From a bacterium (GTDB taxonomy: Archaea; Nanoarchaeota; Nanoarchaeia; Woesearchaeales; UBA10216): DNA of 64,000 nucleotides. Positions within the stretch are counted from its first letter, which is position 1. Every line of letters starts with the position of its first letter. A program made the translations under genes and the position numbers. A model generated the notes under the pieces. The model was not told the DNA's origin. It did no database searches and worked only from the letters and a program-made list of their open reading frames with translations. This document shows, piece by piece, positions 7,626 to 15,708 of the stretch. The stretch spans positions 186,001 through 250,000 of the forward strand of contig JAAGZO010000966.1 of the NCBI GenBank assembly GCA_024206195.1, given 5' to 3'.

Positions 7626-7862
7626 TTATCTTTTTACGTATCTCCCGCAGGATAGAGCCGCGAATTTTTCTAGTATACTGTAGAGCCTAGGATCTTTTTG
7701 GCTCCTTAGTACTCTCATCTTCCCAAAGAGTTTATTATAAAATTCTATAATGTCTTGTTGAACGAAACAGACATCCCTGTGAGTACATAAAAAACAATCA
7801 TTTTCTTTATCAACTAACTTGTGTAATTCCTTTATAACTTCTTGTTCATCGTAATGTTTCAT
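7626..7862 (-). CDS. Hypothetical protein, last gene of the leftward operon
   Basis: 78 aa, helical, with a CFLCTHRDVC cluster that could bind a metal (CxxC plus a third Cys and a His). The start ATG follows a GAGGGCGGGG stretch. No family recognised. Confidence 0.55.
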   Translation of the reverse strand: MKHYDEQEVIKELHKLVDKENDCFLCTHRDVCFVQQDIIEFYNKLFGKMRVLRSQKDPRLYSILEKFAALSCGRYVKR

Positions 7863-7995
7863 TTACCCCGCCCTCAAAAATTTTATTATTCTATTCATCT
7901 CAGTTAAGTCTTGTTTAGCTTTCATAGTTGTATACTTATAACTTTAAAAACGTAGAAAGCTGTAATTAAGAGTAGTATCACTATTATCTTATTTA

Positions 7996-8355
7996 TTAAT
8001 GTCTCTCTATAGATTCGTTTAGTTCTAATATAGGAAGCTCTATCCCTTTATAAGTCTCTAAGGAGATTACCCTGTCTATGTATATTGTATCCCCACATTT
8101 TAAATCATCTATTCTTACGAACTTACACCTATTACAGTCACAACCCATATTCCCATCAGTCCACCAATATTCGTAAGGTTTGAACTTGTCTGTATCGTTA
8201 TTATCTGTATGCGGCTTAAAGTAGAACTGTGAGCCTTCTTCTATAGAGGAATCTTCGTATACAAAAGGCTTATAGTTCATAAAGTCGCCGTAATCATACG
8301 TCCCTTCTATTCTAACTCTAACTTGTATTCTATCACTATCTATTTCTTTCATCAT
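7996..8355 (-). CDS. Phage protein with WTDGNxxCDCNR motif
   Basis: 119 aa. The central YWWTDGNMGCDCNRCKF segment recurs in many unrelated phage hypothetical proteins and is also present in modified form in the product of 9143-9544 (WEDGNYPCDCNRSMF), so these two are distant paralogs. The Cys cluster may bind metal. The rest is beta-rich with no catalytic signature. Overlaps the neighbouring gene by one base. Confidence 0.6.
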   Translation of the reverse strand: MMKEIDSDRIQVRVRIEGTYDYGDFMNYKPFVYEDSSIEEGSQFYFKPHTDNNDTDKFKPYEYWWTDGNMGCDCNRCKFVRIDDLKCGDTIYIDRVISLETYKGIELPILELNESIERH

Positions 8356-8600
8356 TAAAAAAATACTGTGTCTTCCCCAAAAACTCTACATAACTCTTCA
8401 GCTATCTTTAATCTTTGTTCAATATTTTTATTTTCTAGATATTTGATAACTCTTAGACTGAAATCTTTTATTAGTTCATTAATATCTTTATATTCAGAGC
8501 TATCATCGTTTAATAGTTTATCAATCTTATCAGAATCAATATCTACATTTGTAAATACAACTCTAGTTTGATCAGAATCTTCTATAGTAATTTTAGTCAT
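8355..8600 (-). CDS. Hypothetical protein, 81 aa
   Basis: Acidic, starts MTKITIEDSDQTRVVF with a beta hairpin and continues as helices (INELIKDFSLRVIKYLENK). Stop and next start overlap by one base. No family recognised. Confidence 0.55.
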   Translation of the reverse strand: MTKITIEDSDQTRVVFTNVDIDSDKIDKLLNDDSSEYKDINELIKDFSLRVIKYLENKNIEQRLKIAEELCRVFGEDTVFF

Positions 8601-8608
8601 TTAGTATT

Positions 8609-8698
8609 TTACTGAGTATTGAATAATAAGTATAATACAATAGCCCCAGCAATAGTAGATACGTATAGTATTAAAGTTTTTATGTTATTTTTAGTCAT
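8609..8698 (-). CDS. Small membrane peptide, 29 aa
   Basis: Reads MTKNNIKTLILYVSTIAGAI then VLYLLFNTQ: one transmembrane helix with a short basic N-terminus (inside by the positive-inside rule). It fills a gap between coding genes. The ribosome-binding site is weak, so the call rests on the clean membrane pattern. Confidence 0.45.
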   Translation of the reverse strand: MTKNNIKTLILYVSTIAGAIVLYLLFNTQ

Positions 8699-8759
8699 TA
8701 TAGTTTAAAGATGTAGTAAGTAGAGAGTACAAACAGTGTAACTCTAACTCAGTTACTTA

Positions 8760-8891
8760 TTAAATTGTTATTATATGTTTCAATGATTTTATCACGAAGT
8801 TCATCTTAATTGCTTTGATGATGAGTTCAGTATACTCATCTTCTACAGGGTCTTCTAAAAATACAGTTAATCCAAAACATCTGTCTGACAT
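8760..8891 (-). CDS. Hypothetical protein, 43 aa
   Basis: ATG at 8891 follows a good GAGGTGACT site. The product begins MSDRCFGLTVFLEDPVEDEY and continues as a helix (TELIIKAIKMNFVIKSL). Short, but start signal and spacing are good. Function unknown. Confidence 0.55.
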   Translation of the reverse strand: MSDRCFGLTVFLEDPVEDEYTELIIKAIKMNFVIKSLKHIITI

Positions 8892-8921
8892 AGTCACCTC
8901 TTTTTGTTATATAGTTATCAC

Positions 8922-9126
8922 TTATAGCTGATTAGCTAAATCATTGCCGAATGTATTTCTAAAATTTTTCAAGAATCGTTTTTCGTTCTCTTCTGTTCTC
9001 TGTTTTGATTCTAAATATTTCTGACATAAGTGCCATGTTCCGTTAAAGTACACAACACATGATAAGTCTTCTATACTTGAACAATACTTACAAGTATCAC
9101 TGTCTTTTACATATATGACAATTCAT
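8922..9126 (-). pseudogene. Small zinc-finger-like gene with a frameshift at its start
   Basis: An open frame of 66 codons (CKYCSS...WHLCQKYLE, then a basic helix) ends at 8922 but has no usable start. The ATG at 9126, behind GGGAGG, is out of frame by one base: it reads MNCHICKRQ and stops. Dropping one A (ATGAATT to ATGATT) would join it in frame as MIVIYVKDSDTCKYC. I infer a single-base insertion, a sequencing error or a rare ATT start. Confidence 0.5.
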
Positions 9127-9142
9127 ATACTTAATTACCTCC

Positions 9143-9544
9143 CTACCTTTTCTCGTAATTTGGCTCTAATGCTGGATAGGAACTATCCTCTCGTGTCTGT
9201 TCAAATAAATCTGATACTTTGTATTTACGTTCGTCAATATTAATACATGCTATAAGACGCTCTTCAAATATGTCAGACCCTGTATCTAATTCCTTCTGAT
9301 TGTCTGACCACACGTCGATAGTAATAACATATCTATTCTGATGATACCCTCTTACAAATCCTCTCTCGTCTTTTAATCCTGAGTAGCATGGAAATGACTT
9401 CTCTACTGGGAGACTGTACATGAACATACTCCGATTACAGTCACAAGGATAGTTACCATCTTCCCATATGAATAACGAACGATCAAGATCGTCTAGATCA
9501 ACATCTGTCTCATAAGTATAAGTAGTACGTTCCCCCGTTATCAC
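9143..9544 (-). CDS. Phage protein with CDCNR motif
   Basis: 133 aa from a GTG start. IWEDGNYPCDCNRSMF near residue 31 matches the motif in the 7996-8355 product; the rest (YVITIDVWSDNQKELD, ERLIACINIDERKYKV) is beta-rich. No good ribosome-binding site precedes the GTG, so the true start may differ. Function unknown. Confidence 0.55.
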   Translation of the reverse strand: MITGERTTYTYETDVDLDDLDRSLFIWEDGNYPCDCNRSMFMYSLPVEKSFPCYSGLKDERGFVRGYHQNRYVITIDVWSDNQKELDTGSDIFEERLIACINIDERKYKVSDLFEQTREDSSYPALEPNYEKR

Positions 9545-9618
9545 ATCTTTAAAGTGTATACATAATATTATATTTCTTCCTCACATTGTTTTATTGCAGT
9601 TTCTAACTCCCCGATACT

Positions 9619-9930
9619 CTACAGCATGACTCCGCATTGTGCTTCTAACGACTGTTTCTTGTCTTCTGACAATTTACTCTTCTCTACCAGATTGTACATG
9701 TACAAAAGGGGTTCAATCTCACTAGTGTCGTAGACATATGAGTCTATAATCGCCGCTTCCTCCTCAATACACTCATATATCTGTAGTCTTAAAGCTTCAA
9801 TGCGCTTCCTACTCTCTATGCGTAACGGCGGCCCCGTCGTAAGTGACGACATGTCAAACTCTAATACTTCATACGCTGCATTAAGTTGCGTAAGAAAAGA
9901 CTGATGAGCTAATAGTTCTTTTACTTCCAT
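9619..9930 (-). CDS. Hypothetical helical protein, 103 aa
   Basis: All-helical, with a long central helix (RKRIEALRLQIYECIEEEA). Four bases separate its start from the upstream stop. No recognised domain. Confidence 0.55.
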   Translation of the reverse strand: MEVKELLAHQSFLTQLNAAYEVLEFDMSSLTTGPPLRIESRKRIEALRLQIYECIEEEAAIIDSYVYDTSEIEPLLYMYNLVEKSKLSEDKKQSLEAQCGVML

Positions 9931-9934
9931 GTGG

Positions 9935-10441
9935 TTATGTAGGAAGAATACGATATAGTGTTTTAGTTTCTTCTATAAACTTCATATCATGAACACTGCA
10001 TCTTATTCTTTTATTCCAATTGTTTTCTACTCGCTTAACGTCTTCCTTACTGATAGAGCTACCTTTTTTTATGTAGACTGGTCTATAGGTATCATCGCAA
10101 TTGTCACAGTATATGCACAACAGTCCTGCGACCCCTTCTACTATATCAGCATCTCCTATATGATAATATGTTACTGTAGCAACGTGCCAACAGCAATTTG
10201 GGCAAGGGTCTACTACTGAGTTATAGACGCAATAAACGCGTCCAAAGCTGAACGCTCCGAATCTATGTGTAACAGTATAACTCTTACCTCCCAGCTCAGA
10301 TGTCCTCGGCTTATTTATATTGTAACGTTTTCTTTCCTCTTCAGAAAACCGATCATAGTCTTCCTTAGGATCTCTCCATTTCGGTCGCATCTCCGACACG
10401 ACTTTGTAGGGTTTCAATATATCGTATATTGTAATAGCCAT
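9935..10441 (-). CDS. Zinc-ribbon-like hypothetical protein, 168 aa
   Basis: Starts MAITIYDILKPYKVV directly downstream of the ligase gene. Paired Cys motifs CPNCCWH and CIYCDNCDD about 33 residues apart form a likely treble-clef or zinc ribbon in the middle of the protein. Possibly nucleic-acid binding by analogy; no specific role is evident. Confidence 0.55.
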   Translation of the reverse strand: MAITIYDILKPYKVVSEMRPKWRDPKEDYDRFSEEERKRYNINKPRTSELGGKSYTVTHRFGAFSFGRVYCVYNSVVDPCPNCCWHVATVTYYHIGDADIVEGVAGLLCIYCDNCDDTYRPVYIKKGSSISKEDVKRVENNWNKRIRCSVHDMKFIEETKTLYRILPT

Positions 10442-10442
10442 T

Positions 10443-11498
10443 TTATATTTTGTTTTTATATTTTAACTGTGAAACATCACAATCTTCAAAGTTTATATCA
10501 CTGCGTACGCCTAAATAAGTTGGTTGAAAAAGACTACCACCTCTATAGGCATATAAATAACGAACTTCGATTATTGAGTTAACTTCCGGTATCTCCTTGT
10601 TAGGTGGAATTGTTGCATTTCCCACACTTACTTGGCCTTCTTCAGTAGTAACTGAGATTGCAACACTTCTCTTATTATTGATTTTTGTAACGATGACAGA
10701 GGCAGTGTTGTAGAATTTAAATTTTACATGATCCCCTTTACTATTCGGTCTACCGGCTGTATAAGGAGAAGAATGTTTTTTGAATACGATACCCTCAGTC
10801 CCAGATTCTTTTAATCGATCGTATAGTTGCTGTTTCTCTACTTTTGTTTTAGCTGTACTAACTACATTGATCGGATGCCCGAATCCTAAACTCTTAAGGA
10901 TGGAGAACCTTTCAGAATATTGTAGCTGCCTTAAGTCTATATTGCCGTATTCTAACATATCAAAGGCAAATAACTCTTCTCCGACGGCTTCTCCATCTAT
11001 TAGATAAACACTACTATTAGACCTTGCACTATCTAATATAACTCTAGGTGCGCCGACAATGAGTCCTCTTCTATTAATAGCTACAGTAGTATCACTATTT
11101 TTAAGGATCAGCATCCTCCGTCCGTCATACTTCTCCTGTGCCCACCAACTATCATCGTTAATGAGTCTATCTACTTCTGATTCTTCAATAAAGTTTAATA
11201 ACTGGCATTGAACACCAGTATCTCTTGATTCTACATCTGTGTTAACGTATTCTACCCCACCTTCGCCTACTGTATAACCTTTTGACGTTTTGCTATTTAT
11301 AAGCTTGTCGAATATCTTTTTAGCTTTAGTATACTCAATAGGAGACTGAGTTTTAGTCCCTGTCTTAAGTGTATCTCCCCGACGACCGTAAGCAAAGTTC
11401 ACAGTAAAGGAATTATCACTAGCTTCTTCTAAGGAAGCGTCATACATTTTGTCACTATTGCCTTTATTGTAATATAAAGTAACTCTTTCAGATTTCAT
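10443..11498 (-). CDS. ATP-dependent DNA ligase with N-terminal WGR-like domain
   Basis: 351 aa. Residues 1-80 form a WGR-like domain (VTLYYNKGNSDKMYDASLE, FAYGRRGDTLKTG). The nucleotidyltransferase core follows: motif I EKYDGRR with catalytic Lys123, LIDGEAVGEELFAFDML (motif III), GTEGIVFKK (motif IV) and HVKFKFYNTASVIV (motif V); a short OB fold ends the protein (IIEVRYLYAYRGG). This covalent ligase seals 3'-OH/5'-P nicks; WGR domains in PARPs and other proteins recognise DNA ends or nicks, so the fusion may aid nick binding. Its stop overlaps the next gene by four bases. Confidence 0.85.
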   Translation of the reverse strand: MKSERVTLYYNKGNSDKMYDASLEEASDNSFTVNFAYGRRGDTLKTGTKTQSPIEYTKAKKIFDKLINSKTSKGYTVGEGGVEYVNTDVESRDTGVQCQLLNFIEESEVDRLINDDSWWAQEKYDGRRMLILKNSDTTVAINRRGLIVGAPRVILDSARSNSSVYLIDGEAVGEELFAFDMLEYGNIDLRQLQYSERFSILKSLGFGHPINVVSTAKTKVEKQQLYDRLKESGTEGIVFKKHSSPYTAGRPNSKGDHVKFKFYNTASVIVTKINNKRSVAISVTTEEGQVSVGNATIPPNKEIPEVNSIIEVRYLYAYRGGSLFQPTYLGVRSDINFEDCDVSQLKYKNKI

Positions 11499-11818
11499 AA
11501 CTGTTCACCATTAACCCATTTTCTCTGTAAGTCAGAAGCTACTTTCCGATGTTTCAAAAATAATAATGCTCTGCGCTCATCATCAACACAGGAGTTTGTC
11601 CCGGCAAGTTCTGCATCTGCAAAACGTCTTTCGGCTAATTTCTTTGTAAAAAATTGAAGCCCATTTTCAAGAGCATTTTTGATAAATACTGCGTATTTGT
11701 GATCATACACAGTTGCTATCCATTCACTAGCCCCATCCCCGTCATGAGATTGGTCACTGCCACAATCAATGAGGTTGTAACATTCGTTGTTGTTATCTAC
11801 TATTATTTGTATATTCAT
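11495..11818 (-). CDS. Hypothetical protein, 107 aa
   Basis: Contains GDGASEWIATVYDHKYAVFIKNALENG, reminiscent of small phage DUF proteins that wrap around a single alpha/beta unit, then a basic helix. Stop and ligase start overlap by four bases. Function unknown. Confidence 0.55.
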   Translation of the reverse strand: MNIQIIVDNNNECYNLIDCGSDQSHDGDGASEWIATVYDHKYAVFIKNALENGLQFFTKKLAERRFADAELAGTNSCVDDERRALLFLKHRKVASDLQRKWVNGEQL

Positions 11819-11835
11819 GTTATTGTCTATTATTA

Positions 11836-12279
11836 CTAAGTAATTGTTTCTCTTACTAGATACATTTCGTGCCTCTCTCTTGTGTACTCAAGTATAGCTT
11901 TTGTACTAGCCTTTAACCTTTTATCTATAACGTCTACTGAGAAGTTAAACTTTAGATCAGAACGTAGATATCTGAGGTTTTCTATTGTATCTCCTTTAAC
12001 TAAGTTTATAGTTCCTTTTATAAAATCTACGTGAGCAAAGTTTTCTTCATCCTCTCTTGTTAAAAAAAAGTATCTAAAATCTTCATTCATTAGTATTATA
12101 GGATAATCTTCTTTTAGAAACTCTCTTATTAATCTTTTATAGGAAGTTTTATTTACTACTTCTAATGTGTCCGCAGAAAAAAGTGCTTGTTCTTTTACTG
12201 TTAATTTAAATTTATCGTTATTTTTTAAATAGAAATCTCTATTTAACTCTCTATAAATTCTGTCTGTATGTTTCACCAT
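11836..12279 (-). CDS. Hypothetical protein, 147 aa
   Basis: Helical, lysine- and arginine-rich (RLIREFLKEDYPIIL, KRLKASTKAILEYTRERHE). No signal peptide, Cys cluster or catalytic motif seen. No family recognised. Confidence 0.55.
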   Translation of the reverse strand: MVKHTDRIYRELNRDFYLKNNDKFKLTVKEQALFSADTLEVVNKTSYKRLIREFLKEDYPIILMNEDFRYFFLTREDEENFAHVDFIKGTINLVKGDTIENLRYLRSDLKFNFSVDVIDKRLKASTKAILEYTRERHEMYLVRETIT

Positions 12280-12305
12280 CGTTGTATAACTGTGTTGTAC
12301 TATAA

Positions 12306-12773
12306 TTAATTTCTTAGTTTAGGATATCTACAAAAACATGTATACGCTGTAGATTCATCATACTTACTTAAGTCTTCGATAATCATATTTACAACACTGT
12401 CAGTTTCTCTCTCTCTAATCAAGTTTTCTATAGGTAGGGGCGGTAATTTAAATGAACACCCCGTTTCCAGTACAACTTTGTTGTACTCGCAGCTACACTT
12501 TTTAACGATTTTCTTATCATGTTCAAATAAACTATTTAATTCCTTACTAAGAGTGTTCACATGGCCATATAGCTCTATATGTGGGTGTGGGAATAGACAC
12601 TTCTTATTAAAACATTCATCAAGTTTATATCCTCTAATGCCTCTCTCATTTATAGAGATATGTAATCCTCCTGTTTTTCTCTTGTTATTCATTGGATCTG
12701 TGAATGTAAAATCCTTTAAGTCGAATTCTAAGAATCCAAATTCGTATTTAATGTCTGTAGCTTTGTTTTTCAT
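12306..12773 (-). CDS. Phage hypothetical protein with HPHI motif, 155 aa
   Basis: Has LFPHPHIELYGHVN followed by several Cys (KKCSCEY, ETGCSF, YTCFC). The HPH(I/V)..G pattern occurs in a recurrent phage family of unknown role where it usually continues CLG; here that Cys is missing. The multiple Cys could hold a metal. Starts two bases after the methyltransferase gene stop. Confidence 0.5.
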   Translation of the reverse strand: MKNKATDIKYEFGFLEFDLKDFTFTDPMNNKRKTGGLHISINERGIRGYKLDECFNKKCLFPHPHIELYGHVNTLSKELNSLFEHDKKIVKKCSCEYNKVVLETGCSFKLPPLPIENLIRERETDSVVNMIIEDLSKYDESTAYTCFCRYPKLRN

Positions 12774-12774
12774 T

Positions 12775-13260
12775 TTATAAAATGTGTATACCTTCTGATG
12801 ACTTAACTACATTATAGTTGTCCCAGCAGTACCAGGCATATTCTGTACGATCACTTTTATTGTTAACGAACTTGGGTCTTTTACTCAGTACAAGTAATTT
12901 GTTCGGAGGAGTAATCCTTTTCCACCAATCTTTTCTCTTTTGGCTGCCTAGAAAGTTTATTCTTAATAAGTAACATACAGTTTTAGCCTCTGATAGACTT
13001 TTTTCTAAGAACTGTTGTGCCAAACTGTAAGGAGGATTAGTTACGATCAAATCAAACTCTTCTTCAAACGTTGTAGTTAAGTAGTTTATGCCTTCTAAAA
13101 GTTCACAGTAATGTTTGTCAGGAACCTCAACACTATTATAAATAGAACCGTTACCTTTACATGGTTCTAAGAAGCTGTTTATCCTTCTTAAATCTAAACA
13201 ATCTATTAGTGACTTTACTGTGTAAGTTGGTGTTGGGTAAAAATCATTTGCTATTCGCAT
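12775..13260 (-). CDS. Adenine-specific DNA methyltransferase-like protein
   Basis: 161 aa, compact. SAM-binding motif I is represented by FLEPCKGNGSIY (residues 30-41) and the catalytic motif IV by TNPPY (74-78), typical of N6-adenine methyltransferases. The short length matches small phage Dam-like or gamma-class enzymes without a target-recognition domain. It could protect phage DNA from restriction. The overlap with 13251-13484 shows co-translation. Confidence 0.7.
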   Translation of the reverse strand: MRIANDFYPTPTYTVKSLIDCLDLRRINSFLEPCKGNGSIYNSVEVPDKHYCELLEGINYLTTTFEEEFDLIVTNPPYSLAQQFLEKSLSEAKTVCYLLRINFLGSQKRKDWWKRITPPNKLLVLSKRPKFVNNKSDRTEYAWYCWDNYNVVKSSEGIHIL

Positions 13261-13484
13261 ATCGCACTAAAAAAATCTTCATCAATGTGTTTCTCAGCCT
13301 TTTTCTGCAGCTCAACAAGTACTTTATCAAGGTTAGTATCTACAGCTTTTGCAAGACCGTATATACTATTTATATACCCTGCCCAGTACTTTCCTTTATA
13401 CTCTAGCCGTACCATTAATTGATTCTCTTCACCATGTTTTTTTAAGTATTCAATAAACTTGTCTCTACTTTTGATCCTACTCAT
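13251..13484 (-). CDS. Repeat-unit protein, single copy (paralog of 13477-13953)
   Basis: Start chosen at ATG 13484 (MSRIKSRDKF), behind AGGA and overlapping the previous stop by eight bases. The 77-aa product has one unit of the pattern F.EYL..HG....M.RL.Y...YW.G, then L..L..KAE..ID. The same unit occurs twice in the upstream gene. Function unknown. Confidence 0.55.
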   Translation of the reverse strand: MSRIKSRDKFIEYLKKHGEENQLMVRLEYKGKYWAGYINSIYGLAKAVDTNLDKVLVELQKKAEKHIDEDFFSAICE

Positions 13485-13953
13485 TATTCTTTTTCCTATG
13501 AGACTGTATACGATCTCCATCTATCCATCTTTCAGCTCTATGTTGTAACAATCCTAACATCACGTGTAATTCAGTCTCTTCTGCGCAGGCTGTCTCAGAA
13601 TCCGTTCTAAGGGAACCAACCCATGTATTCTCCTCTGTATAATTTAATTGTAACTTCATATAGTCATCTTTAACATACTTTTCTAAGTATTCTTTGAAGT
13701 TTGTGTAAGAAGGTCTTGTGACTATAGGTTTAGAAAAACTAGGACTAATCCTAATACTATCTACGCACTCCTCAGCTTTTATCTTAAGGGAACGTAATAC
13801 GTCTGCAAGTTCTGTCCCGTTTTCAAAGCACCCGCCATTGTCAGTCCCAAGTATTCCTTCCCAGTAATCATCTTCAGAGTATTTTAAGTACAATCTCATG
13901 TGATGTCTTTGACCGTATGTTTCTAAATAATTAATAAACTCTTCAAAAAGCAT
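13477..13953 (-). CDS. Repeat-unit protein, two copies
   Basis: 158 aa holding two units: FINYLETYGQRHHMRLYLKY...KAEECVDSI (1-70) and FKEYLEKYVKDDYMKLQLNY...RAERWIDGD (85-150). With 13251-13484 this makes three copies of one domain in two adjacent genes, a small-scale version of the tandem expansion at 1306-5933. Function unknown. Confidence 0.6.
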   Translation of the reverse strand: MLFEEFINYLETYGQRHHMRLYLKYSEDDYWEGILGTDNGGCFENGTELADVLRSLKIKAEECVDSIRISPSFSKPIVTRPSYTNFKEYLEKYVKDDYMKLQLNYTEENTWVGSLRTDSETACAEETELHVMLGLLQHRAERWIDGDRIQSHRKKNNE

Positions 13954-13976
13954 TTTTCCTCCTATAAATGTTTAAT

Positions 13977-14189
13977 CTATGTTATTTTTTTATCGCATAA
14001 TACATCTTTTTTAGTATTAATATATTTAACTTTCTCACCTGTAAGAATGTGTAATGCAAGCATCATTCCATTTACTTTACCACGCATATATGGATCATTA
14101 CTAAAACATGTACACGCATCAATTACATCTTTTAAATTATCTATATTTTTTTTATTTATACAAAAGTTTTCTTCTAATTCATTGTTCAT
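13977..14189 (-). CDS. DPYMRGxxNGM-type phage protein
   Basis: 70 aa. SNDPYMRGKVNGMMLALHILTG matches the DPYM.GMANGM signature found in short phage proteins; two more copies lie at 14528-14878 and 14879-15118. Small helical protein of unknown role. Confidence 0.55.
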   Translation of the reverse strand: MNNELEENFCINKKNIDNLKDVIDACTCFSNDPYMRGKVNGMMLALHILTGEKVKYINTKKDVLCDKKIT

Positions 14190-14204
14190 AATAAAACTAT
14201 TTTA

Positions 14205-14420
14205 CTATTGAAAAACTATTTTGTCTAAATTATAATACAGCTTATATAAATCGTCATATGAGTAAAATAACTCATTATCAGAATATAATTCGACAAAAGA
14301 ATGACCTTCATGTATCATTGAAAATATTACTGAGAGTGCTTCTTTATAATCCTTAAGTTCAAGACTGAATGAACCTCCTTCTTCTGTATAAGAGTAATTG
14401 AAACCTATTACTTCGTACAT
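14205..14420 (-). CDS. Hypothetical protein, 71 aa
   Basis: Acidic and Tyr-rich (SYTEEGGSFSLELKDYKEAL ... YSYDDLYKLYYNL). No family recognised. Lies directly 3' of the tRNA-like element in transcription order. Confidence 0.5.
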   Translation of the reverse strand: MYEVIGFNYSYTEEGGSFSLELKDYKEALSVIFSMIHEGHSFVELYSDNELFYSYDDLYKLYYNLDKIVFQ

Positions 14421-14440
14421 TACTGTAATATTTTATACAT

Positions 14441-14510
14441 GCGCAGTGGGAAGGTTTGCACTTCCAAACCTCTCCCCGACGGAGTGTTCCGCAATTGAAC
14501 TACACTGCGC
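14441..14510 (-). tRNA. tRNA-like element, possibly degenerate
   Basis: On the minus strand GCGCAGTG pairs with CACTGCGC (acceptor-like, with a G-1:C73-type extra pair as in tRNA-His). TAGTTCAATTGCGGAAC makes a convincing D arm with four pairs. GGAAG-TGCAAAC-CTTCC has the size of a T arm, with G where pseudouridine 55 is expected. The anticodon arm (CTCCGTCGGGGAG) is about three bases short and gives no clean seven-base loop, so no anticodon is assigned. Pairing extends to 13 bp (14436-14448 with 14503-14515), longer than an acceptor stem. No CCA is encoded. It may be a decayed tRNA or another structured RNA. Confidence 0.4.
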
Positions 14511-14527
14511 ATGTACAAGTATATATG

Positions 14528-14878
14528 TTATTTAAGTACTTCTAATTCTGTAGCTGCATATGTACACATTTTTGTATCACATTGTCCGTTGAAGCTGCAT
14601 AGAATATCCTGATTGTTAGGGGATTTTGGTTCTATGCCTACAACAGTTCCTATTAGCCCAAAATTATCTACATATGCAATAACCTTAACCTTATCTCCAA
14701 CTTGTATACCTTTTTCAGTTGTAAGTTCTTTACTATGTGTTATGACATTAAGAGCTCGGATTAGCCCATCAGCAACACCCCGTGCGTATGGATCATAGTC
14801 GTCACACTTACAACACTGTACACTGACTATTTCCTTTAAATCTTCTATTCTTTTCTCATAAATATTCTGTTCCATCAT
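14528..14878 (-). CDS. DPYARGVADGL-type protein with SH3-like C-terminus
   Basis: 116 aa. The first 20 residues are nearly identical to the upstream gene (EQNIYEKRIEDLKE), then CCKCDDYDPYARGVADGL. Residues 60-115 form a separate beta domain (VGDKVKVIAYVDNFGLIGTV ... LEVLK) resembling KOW or SH3-like folds. It looks like a duplicated copy that gained or kept a second domain. Confidence 0.55.
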   Translation of the reverse strand: MMEQNIYEKRIEDLKEIVSVQCCKCDDYDPYARGVADGLIRALNVITHSKELTTEKGIQVGDKVKVIAYVDNFGLIGTVVGIEPKSPNNQDILCSFNGQCDTKMCTYAATELEVLK

Positions 14879-15118
14879 TTATTCCTCACTGTTCAATGAA
14901 TTTAATTTAGGGTTTAACCCCGGTGCCTTGTCGCATAACCATGTATTCGGGGCTTTGACGTACTGCGGGTCCTCCTCAGTTAAAACGGCTAAGGAAAAGA
15001 TCATCCCGTTTGCCATACCGTGCATATAAGGGTCGTAGTCATAGTTGCCGTGACAACATTGTATGCCTATCATTTCTTTTAAGTCCTCTATTCTTTTCTC
15101 ATAAATATTCTGTTCCAT
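14879..15118 (-). CDS. DPYMHGMANGM-type phage protein
   Basis: 79 aa: QCCHGNYDYDPYMHGMANGM then a helix and APNTWLCDKAPG. This family is frequent in phages; role unknown. Its last residues LNPKLNSLNSEE are shared with the otherwise unrelated product of 15698-16255, and its start is duplicated in 14528-14878. Confidence 0.6.
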   Translation of the reverse strand: MEQNIYEKRIEDLKEMIGIQCCHGNYDYDPYMHGMANGMIFSLAVLTEEDPQYVKAPNTWLCDKAPGLNPKLNSLNSEE

Positions 15119-15150
15119 TTTCTATTTCAATAGGCTTAGCTTATATACTT

Positions 15151-15708
15151 CTAAATTTTGTTGTATATACACCAATAACCTTTATGTGTGTGTATAGGAC
15201 CGTGGGAATGATCTACTCTTTCCCATGTGTGTTCATCAATAAGCTCTAAAGAATATGCAATAGCGCCCTCCTTGATGTCCCGCTTGTCAATTACATTTTT
15301 CTTTTCGAGAAGGAGCCCGATAAATAACAAGCCGGCTTGGTTTAAATGCTCCATACACTTAGTAATTATAGTCTTGGCCTCTTCTCGTTTTATATGTTGT
15401 AAGCAATGGAGAACAAGAATAAGATCGAACTTACTTTGCCATATATATTCTCTAAAGTCTAATAGTTTAGCATCTATACCTGAGTTGATAGCCTTTTGTA
15501 TTGCAACTGGATTGATATCAATTGCAGTTGTAGTGTATCCATTGTCCTTCAGGAATTTTGAGTCGATTCCACTACCGCATCCTATATCTAACGATGCTTT
15601 ATTTTCGATTGGCTTGATGTATTGCGTTAGTAGAGGGCTAATTCCTTGGACATCGTAGAAGCCGTCTCTTGAGTAGCTGAACTTATTCTCTAATATTTTA
15701 TTTTTCAT
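15151..15708 (-). CDS. SAM-dependent methyltransferase, class I
   Basis: 185 aa. Glycine-rich motif I LDIGCGSGIDSKFL near residue 40, motif II acidic end TTAIDINPVAI, then FDLILVLHCLQHI, typical of small Rossmann methyltransferases (TehB/UbiE-like). No DPPY-type motif, so the substrate is more likely a small molecule, protein or RNA than DNA. Overlaps the upstream gene by 11 bases. Confidence 0.7.
   Translation of the reverse strand: MKNKILENKFSYSRDGFYDVQGISPLLTQYIKPIENKASLDIGCGSGIDSKFLKDNGYTTTAIDINPVAIQKAINSGIDAKLLDFREYIWQSKFDLILVLHCLQHIKREEAKTIITKCMEHLNQAGLLFIGLLLEKKNVIDKRDIKEGAIAYSLELIDEHTWERVDHSHGPIHTHKGYWCIYNKI

Noticed and set aside
7863..7925. 20-codon minus-strand frame between genes
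   Set aside because: No ribosome-binding site and no distinctive sequence; it merely abuts the next ATG.
14441..14510. Firm tRNA identity (His or Pro)
   Set aside because: A G-1:C73-type pair hints at His and GTCGGGG resembles a Pro loop, but the anticodon stem does not pair properly in either reading.
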